The notes under the pieces: model-generated
Database searches by the model: none
What the model was told of the DNA's origin: nothing
What the model saw: only the letters and a program-made list of their open reading frames with translations
Program-made: the position numbers and the translations under genes
In this document: one piece after another, positions 59,180 to 64,000 of the stretch
Position numbering within the stretch: the stretch's first letter is position 1
Layout of the letters: the number at the start of each line of letters is the position of its first letter
Source: Actinomycetes bacterium
GTDB lineage: Bacteria; Actinomycetota; Actinomycetes; Propionibacteriales; Nocardioidaceae
Assembly: GCA_023460975.1 (NCBI GenBank)
Contig: JAEWOG010000011.1
Location: 190,368 to 254,367 of the forward strand
Length of the DNA: 64,000 nt
Reading direction: 5' to 3'

Positions 59180-61834
59180 TCACTCGGAGTCAGGAAACAG
59201 CGTCATCCGATCCTCGGCCGCCTTCTCGACCGCACCCCGGCTGTACGCCCACGGCAGCGTCTCGCCCCGCACCCACAGCTCGGCCTGGTCGGAGTAGTGC
59301 GGCGACAGCGGGTGGCCCGACACACCAGTGAGGTTGATCCACCTGGAGTCGTCGAAGTCGGCCAGCGAGACCACCATCCGCATCGACGGCGCGGAGGTCA
59401 CCGTGTAGCCGACTCCCGCGTCCCAATTGGTCGCATTGACCAGCGAGCTGCCGCCACCCACCTCGTACCCGGTGCGGTTGAACAGGCGAGCCAACAGCGG
59501 GTTGCCCGAGCTGCCGAGCGAGGAGTGCTCGAGGTCGAGACGGTGCAGGTGACCCCAGGACCAACTCTCGGGATCCAACGCCTGCAGGTGGGTCATCTCG
59601 TCGCGCGCCTCGATCATCGCCGCAGCCAGGATGTCGTCGCGGGTCTCGACCTCGGCGGTCTCCACGTCGTCCCACCACTGCGAGCGCGGCCGCTTCAACA
59701 GGTCCTCAATGACCTGGAAGGACCGGCTGCCCCCGCTGGGCCACGTCCGCTGGCGGAGCTGGTCGTGGAAGGTCCGCTCCAACAGCGCGCGCCAGGTTGC
59801 GTTGAAGTACGCGGCGGCGCCGCTGTCGGCAGGCTGGGTGAAGTCCCAGTCGGCCAGCAGCCGCTGACCCGACGACGGATAGCCACGGGGCAGGTCGACG
59901 GCGAGCAGGAGCGGCACCAGGCTCTTCGCCACCGGGTTGGTCGAGTCCAGCTGCAGCGCGGCCATGTCTGCCACCGACAACCGGTCGGAGGCCTCGAGCA
60001 CCTCGCGGATGCGCGTGGAGCGGTAGCCGGCATCGAAGTCGTCGGACAGGAAGTACGGGTACCCCGGACCTGCCACGGCCTGGTTGGCCGTGACCACGAA
60101 TCCTTCGTCGGGGTCCAGCACGCTCGGCAACGCGTCGAAGGGCACGTACTTGCCCGTCCAGTCGTTGCGCGAGAGCCAGCCCTCCGCGGGCATCCTGCCG
60201 TCGTGTCCGCGGCGGCGGATCGGGATCATGCCCGGCGCCTGGTATCCGATGTGACCGTCGACGTCCGCGTACACGAGGTTCTGCGCGGGGACGGCGAAAT
60301 CCGCAGCGGCCGCCCGGAACTCGTCCCAGTTGCCCGCGCGGTTCATGCCCAGGATGGCGTCAGCCGTACGCGAGGGAGTGAGCGCGGTCCACGCCAACGC
60401 CACGGCATAGCCGTTGCCGCGCACCCCCTCCTCGGCGGCGGGCGCGTTGGCTCCGACCGTCGCGTACTCCCCCGACACGTCGCTGATCAGGGGGCCGTGG
60501 GCGGTCTCCCGGATGCGCAGCGAGAAGTCCTCGCCGCCGCGCACCCGGATGGTCTCCGTACGCACCTGCAGCGGCAGGCGAGAGCCGTCGGAGATCCAGA
60601 AGTCATCGCCGTCGGTCTGCTCGAGGTAGAGGTCGGTGACGTCCGGCCCGAGGTTGGTGAAGCCCCATGCGATGCGCTCGTTGTGGCCGATGATCACGCC
60701 CGGGACGCCCGAGAACGTGAAGCCGGAACTGTCGATGGTGCAGGCCTCGGACAGCTCTCGGCAGTGCAGCCCCATCTGCATCCAGACTCCGGGCTGGCTG
60801 ACGCCCAGGTGCGGGTCGTTGGCCAGGATCGGCGCCCCGGTCGTGGTGCGCTCGCCAGAGACCACCCACGAGTTGGATCCGAGCCCTTCGCCCTTGCCGA
60901 GCAACTCGGGCACCTGGGCCAGCGAGTCCCGGACCCCGCCGAGTGCCGCGAGCGCGGCGGCCGGGTAGGCGTGGGCCACCCCGACGGCAGTGGTGGGGCT
61001 CGGAGCGCTCTGGTCGAACTCTCCGTCCACGACGTCGCCCTGGGTGACGATGGGCGGGCGGGCCGCGTGGTCGTAGTCGGGGTACAACTCGGCGACCTGC
61101 GCCTCGTCGTGGTCCAGGGAGAGCAGGACGCGATCGATCTCCTCCTCCATGTTGCCGCGCAGGTCCCACGCCATCGCCTTGAGCCAGCTCAGCGAGTCCA
61201 CGGGGGTCCAGTCCTCCGGGTGGTGGTCGACCCCCGTGAGGCGCAGGAGGGCGTACTCGGGCGCGAGATCGATCGCCGCGTGCTCGTCCAGGTAGGCGTT
61301 GACGCCTTCCGAGTACGCAGACAAGGCCTGCCGCGTGTCGGGGGCCAGCAAGGCCCACTCCCGTTCGGCCACCCGTCGCCAGCCCATGGTGCGCACGAGC
61401 TTGTCCGACTCCAAGGTCTGCTCGCCGAAGAGCTCCGAGAGGCGCCCGGCCGTGGCCAGTCGCCGCAGATCCATCTCGAAGAAGCGTTCCTGGGCGTGCA
61501 CGTAGCCCTGGGCGCGCATCAGGTCGGCATCGGTGTCGGCGTAGAGCTGCGGGATGCCGTAGTCGTCCCGGGTCACTTCCACCGCGGCGCCCAGACCCGG
61601 CAGCACCGCCTCACCCTCGACCTGGGGCAGCGAGCTGCGCAGGCCCACGTACGCGGCCACGACGAGCAGGACCACCACCACGATCAGCGCCAGCAAGCCT
61701 TGGGCCGTACGGCGCAACCACCGCGGCGAGGACCTGTAGACCTCCCACCAGGAGAAGTCGTCGGCAAGCGCCTCGGGATCCGTCGTGGCGGGATCGGGCG
61801 CGGCTGGGCTGGGGGTCGTGACCGAGTCGCTCAT
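59180..61834 (-). CDS. Penicillin acylase family protein, membrane-anchored
   Basis: An 884-residue Ntn-hydrolase precursor. A cytoplasmic stretch and one membrane helix (about 42-66, LLALIVVVVLLVVAAYV) are followed by the alpha subunit with VTRDDYGIPQLYADTDADLMRAQGYVHAQERFFEMD. The autocatalytic beta-subunit start is Ser320 in GLGSNSWVVSG. NDPHLGVSQPGVWMQMGLHC and GFTNLGPDVTDLYLEQ are typical. It may hydrolyse acyl-homoserine lactones, beta-lactams or other amides; the substrate is not shown. ATG 61834 is used. Confidence 0.92.
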   Translation of the reverse strand: MSDSVTTPSPAAPDPATTDPEALADDFSWWEVYRSSPRWLRRTAQGLLALIVVVVLLVVAAYVGLRSSLPQVEGEAVLPGLGAAVEVTRDDYGIPQLYADTDADLMRAQGYVHAQERFFEMDLRRLATAGRLSELFGEQTLESDKLVRTMGWRRVAEREWALLAPDTRQALSAYSEGVNAYLDEHAAIDLAPEYALLRLTGVDHHPEDWTPVDSLSWLKAMAWDLRGNMEEEIDRVLLSLDHDEAQVAELYPDYDHAARPPIVTQGDVVDGEFDQSAPSPTTAVGVAHAYPAAALAALGGVRDSLAQVPELLGKGEGLGSNSWVVSGERTTTGAPILANDPHLGVSQPGVWMQMGLHCRELSEACTIDSSGFTFSGVPGVIIGHNERIAWGFTNLGPDVTDLYLEQTDGDDFWISDGSRLPLQVRTETIRVRGGEDFSLRIRETAHGPLISDVSGEYATVGANAPAAEEGVRGNGYAVALAWTALTPSRTADAILGMNRAGNWDEFRAAAADFAVPAQNLVYADVDGHIGYQAPGMIPIRRRGHDGRMPAEGWLSRNDWTGKYVPFDALPSVLDPDEGFVVTANQAVAGPGYPYFLSDDFDAGYRSTRIREVLEASDRLSVADMAALQLDSTNPVAKSLVPLLLAVDLPRGYPSSGQRLLADWDFTQPADSGAAAYFNATWRALLERTFHDQLRQRTWPSGGSRSFQVIEDLLKRPRSQWWDDVETAEVETRDDILAAAMIEARDEMTHLQALDPESWSWGHLHRLDLEHSSLGSSGNPLLARLFNRTGYEVGGGSSLVNATNWDAGVGYTVTSAPSMRMVVSLADFDDSRWINLTGVSGHPLSPHYSDQAELWVRGETLPWAYSRGAVEKAAEDRMTLFPDSE

Positions 61835-61947
61835 GGCATTGTCATTGTGCCGTACCATTGGCAGTCGGAAGGGTCGAGTGCCAGCGCGTTTCGCGCGGTT
61901 TCTCCCCCGACGTCACGCCACGTTGTCACAGGTCAAAGGTTGCCCAG

Positions 61948-62250
61948 ATGCCCACCTACCAGTACGCCTGCACCGAGTGCAGCCACGCCTTCGAGCAGGT
62001 TCAGAGCTTCAGCGAGGACGCGTTGACGACGTGCCCCGAGTGCACTGGCCGGCTGCGCAAGGTCTACAACGCCGTCGGCGTGGTCTTCAAGGGCTCCGGC
62101 TTCTACGCCACCGACAACCGCTCCTCGAAGTCCAGCGCGAAGTCCACCGCGGCGTCGTCCTCCTCGTCGTCCGACTCGGGCAGCTCCACGAGCAGTTCCT
62201 CGTCGTCGTCCTCGACCGCCACGGCGACCTCGGCCACTTCTTCCTCCTGA
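61948..62250 (+). CDS. ruc: FmdB-type zinc ribbon protein, Ruc-like chaperone
   Basis: A 100-residue protein: MPTYQYACTECSHAFEQVQSF...TTCPECTGRLRKVYNAVGVVFKGSGFY, with a C4 zinc ribbon, then a Ser-rich tail of about 40 residues. This is the architecture of M. tuberculosis Rv0991c, the redox-regulated chaperone Ruc (from memory). It lies near the 5-FCL, UGP and glp genes as in Mycobacterium. Chaperone function here is inferred. Confidence 0.85.
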   Translation: MPTYQYACTECSHAFEQVQSFSEDALTTCPECTGRLRKVYNAVGVVFKGSGFYATDNRSSKSSAKSTAASSSSSSDSGSSTSSSSSSSSTATATSATSSS

Positions 62251-62327
62251 CCTGTGCAGCGCGGCCCATCCCCGCGCCAGCTGTGGAAAACCGGAGTGGT
62301 CGCTCCTGCGCGGCCTAGGTTCGCCGC

Positions 62328-62969
62328 ATGCCCGACTCGAGTGCCCGTCCCGCCCGACGCCGCCTGGCGCGGTTGACCTCGCCGCTGCGCCGCCGGGTTC
62401 TGCTGCACCGTCGTGCCCTCGCGGCAGCGTGTGCCGCGCTCGCAGCACTCGCCGCGCTCCAAGCCGTACGCTCCCCGACCCCTTCCGCTGTGGACGTGAC
62501 GGTGGCCGCTCGCGACCTGCCGGCAGGCCACGTGCTCGCGGCCGACGACGTGCGTACGGTCTCGGTCCCGCAGTCCGCCGTCCCCTCCGGCGCCCTCAGC
62601 GCCCCGGCGGGAGCCGTCCTGGCCTCTCCGCTCCGGCGGGGCGAGGCCGTCACGGACGTCCGCACGGTGTCCCCGGCGCTGGCGCGGGCCCAGCCGGGCG
62701 GCACAGCCCTTCCGCTCCGGCTGCCGGATGCTGGCGTGGCGGACTTGCTGCGGCCCGGTGACGAGGTCGATCTGCTGGCCACTGATCCCGACGACGGCTC
62801 GGTGCGTACGGTCGCCTCCCGGGTCAGGGTCCTCGCCGTGCCCACGGGCGTCGCCGACGGTCCGGCGGGCGCTGGGTCGGGGGCGCTGGTCGTCTTCGAG
62901 GTGAGCGGGCCGCAGACACTTGCCCTCACGTCGGCCTCGTTGGTGGAGTTTCTCAGCGTGGCCATGTGA
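62328..62969 (+). CDS. SAF-domain protein (CpaB/RcpC-like)
   Basis: A 213-residue protein with a basic N-terminus, a membrane helix (about 30-46, ALAAACAALAALAALQAV) and a SAF domain: VDVTVAARDLPAGHVLAADDVRTVSVP, then LRPGDEVDLLA and RVRVLAVPTGV. It resembles RcpC/CpaB pilus-assembly proteins, but no pilus genes are near. TAGGTT at 62316-62321 is exactly six bases before ATG 62328 (leaderless). Confidence 0.85.
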   Translation: MPDSSARPARRRLARLTSPLRRRVLLHRRALAAACAALAALAALQAVRSPTPSAVDVTVAARDLPAGHVLAADDVRTVSVPQSAVPSGALSAPAGAVLASPLRRGEAVTDVRTVSPALARAQPGGTALPLRLPDAGVADLLRPGDEVDLLATDPDDGSVRTVASRVRVLAVPTGVADGPAGAGSGALVVFEVSGPQTLALTSASLVEFLSVAM

Positions 62970-63034
62970 CGCTAACGTCGTACGGTTCGCTAGAGCACAC
63001 GATCCGGCACACAGCCGGCGGCAAAGGAGCAATC

Positions 63035-63397
63035 GTGGACGGATTCAAGAACTTCATCATGAAGGGCAACCTGGTCGAGTTGGCCACTGCCTTCATCATG
63101 GCCACCGCCTTCGCGGCCGTCGTCAACGCGACGGTCGGGGTCATCATGGACCTCATCGGCAAGGTCGGCGGCACGCCCGACTTCTCCGCCTGGAACCCTG
63201 GCGGAGTGTCGGTCGGCGTCTTCCTCACCGCCCTGATCTCGTTCATCGTGATCGCGGCCGTCGTCTACTTCTTCATCGTGACGCCGTACACCAAGGCGCA
63301 GGCCAAGTGGTTCCCCAAGGCTGAAGAGGGCACTCCTGAGGACATTGCGCTCCTGGAGGAGATCCGCGATCTGCTCAAGGCTCAGCGCCAGGGCTGA
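63035..63397 (+). CDS. mscL: Large-conductance mechanosensitive channel
   Basis: A 120-residue MscL that opens under membrane tension. FKNFIMKGNLVELATAFIMATAFAAVVNATV is the N-terminal helix and first membrane segment; a shorter loop and the second segment (VFLTALISFIVIAAVVYFFIV) follow, then the C-terminal helix. GTG 63035 follows AAAGGAG. Confidence 0.96.
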   Translation: MDGFKNFIMKGNLVELATAFIMATAFAAVVNATVGVIMDLIGKVGGTPDFSAWNPGGVSVGVFLTALISFIVIAAVVYFFIVTPYTKAQAKWFPKAEEGTPEDIALLEEIRDLLKAQRQG

Positions 63398-63412
63398 CAT
63401 CGCTTCGGCAAC

Positions 63413-63450
63413 AGGCCGGTCGTCCACCACGGTGGCGGCCGGCCTTTGCT
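63413..63450 (+). terminator. Terminator after mscL
   Basis: AGGCCGG (63413-63419) and CCGGCCT (63439-63445) pair around an inner CCACC/GGTGG stem and are followed by the T-rich TTTGCTTTG. Confidence 0.8.
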
Positions 63451-63462
63451 TTGCTCCCACGC

Positions 63463-64000
63463 CGGTTGAGCCTGTCGCTGGTTGAGCTTGTCGAAACCAT
63501 CGCGTCTCGACAAGCTCGACGAGCGAACAGCAGCGCCGCTGGTTGAGCCTGTCGAAACCCGCCCACCGCTGGTTGAGGCTGTCGAAACCATCGCGTCTCG
63601 ACCAGCTCGACGAGCGAACAGCAGCGCCGCCGGTTGAGCTTGTCGAAACCACCGCGTCTCGACAAGCTCGACGATCGAACAGCAGCGCCGCTGGTTGAGC
63701 CTGTCGAAACCGCCGCCATCGCCGGTTGAGCTTGTCGAAACCACCACCGCGTCTCGACAGGCTCGACGATCGAAGACAGGCTCGACGAGCACACCCCGCG
63801 TCTCGACAAGCTCGACGATCGAACCGGGCGTCTCGACAGGCTCGACGATCGAAGACAGGCTCGACGAGCGCACCCCGCGTCTCGACAAGCTCGACGATCG
63901 AACCGGGCGTCTCGACAGGCTCGACGATCGAAGACAGGCTCGACGAGCACACCCCGCGTCTCGACAAGCTCGACGATCGAACCGGGCGTCTCGACAGGCT
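63463..64000. repeat. Long array of palindromic repeats ending in 79-bp tandem units
   Basis: GGTTGAGCYTGTCGAAACC copies alternate with the opposite-strand form GTCTCGACARGCTCGACGA. From 63772 the array becomes a tandem repeat with a period of exactly 79 bp (units at 63772, 63851 and 63930), continuing past the window edge. It belongs to the same family as the array at 31553-31749. No believable gene lies in it. Confidence 0.93.

Noticed and set aside
59132..62026. A 964-codon plus-strand open frame opposite the penicillin-acylase gene
   Set aside because: Shadow frame: the minus strand has the Ser320 nucleophile motif and a membrane anchor.
63382..63967. Three minus-strand open frames in the repeat array
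   Set aside because: They translate repeats such as SSSLSRR and STSSTG in all frames, with no ribosome site; they are repeat artefacts.
63463..64000. CRISPR array
   Set aside because: Repeats alternate in orientation, spacers are short or themselves repeats, and no cas gene is present.

Overview
The window is GC-rich actinobacterial chromosome, most likely from Nocardioides or another Nocardioidaceae genus. That inference rests on codon bias, many GTG starts, frequent leaderless -10/start pairs (TANNNT, 6-7 nt, then ATG/GTG), a B12-dependent ribonucleotide reductase, and gene order that parallels known actinobacterial blocks. There is no prophage, CRISPR array, intact insertion sequence or rRNA. 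I found one tRNA (Ala, CGC).

Region 1 (1-16.5 kb): a cut-off NERD-nuclease/helicase gene with an unusual 31-nt-period inverted repeat array upstream; a TcyP-like cystine transporter preceded by a candidate cysteine leader peptide and hairpin; nrdR-nrdJ behind two NrdR-box candidates; an inserted lipoprotein/PKD-like pair; the SOS divergon (LysM membrane protein / lexA) with three LexA-box candidates; a DinG-like helicase, a fused SecDF, and HflX. Region 2 (16.5-27 kb): SDR dehydrogenase, dapF, a secreted zinc metalloprotease, gamma-glutamyltransferase, miaA, a small antitoxin-like gene coupled to a NUDIX gene, and miaB. The order lexA-hflX-dapF-miaA-miaB is the usual actinobacterial one.

Region 3 (27-36.7 kb, more accessory): an RTX-like secreted protein, the glutamate ABC transporter gluABCD, a short repeat array, a MarR regulator, and two tandem paralogous secreted zinc metalloproteases, the first broken by a 1-nt deletion in a C tract. 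Region 4 (36.7-48.7 kb): ABC-F ATPase, then the conserved block ispE-rsmA-rpfB-tatD-rsmI-pmt, a hotdog thioesterase, an MpaB-type oxygenase, and pseudouridine catabolism genes psuG/psuK.

Region 5 (48.8-52 kb): a copper unit with divergent cueP and CopB-type ATPase around a CsoR-like palindrome set inside the promoter spacer, then a cupin and the tRNA. Region 6 (52.4-64 kb): glpR (SepX-like), rimJ-like acetyltransferase, mogA/moaB-like, moaC, glp (MoeA-like) and a UDP-glucose pyrophosphorylase in one tight leftward operon, divergent from 5-formyl-THF cyclo-ligase across a 22-bp gap; a Tat-exported protein; a penicillin-acylase family protein; a Ruc-like zinc chaperone; a SAF protein; mscL; and a long palindromic repeat array that runs off the end in 79-bp tandem units.

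The most unusual signals are the 31-nt inverted iteron array, the leader peptide/hairpin before tcyP, the C-tract frameshift in one of three metalloproteases that share a terminal RVRR, the interspersed 19-bp repeat, the antitoxin-like/NUDIX coupling, and the very compact regulatory architectures.
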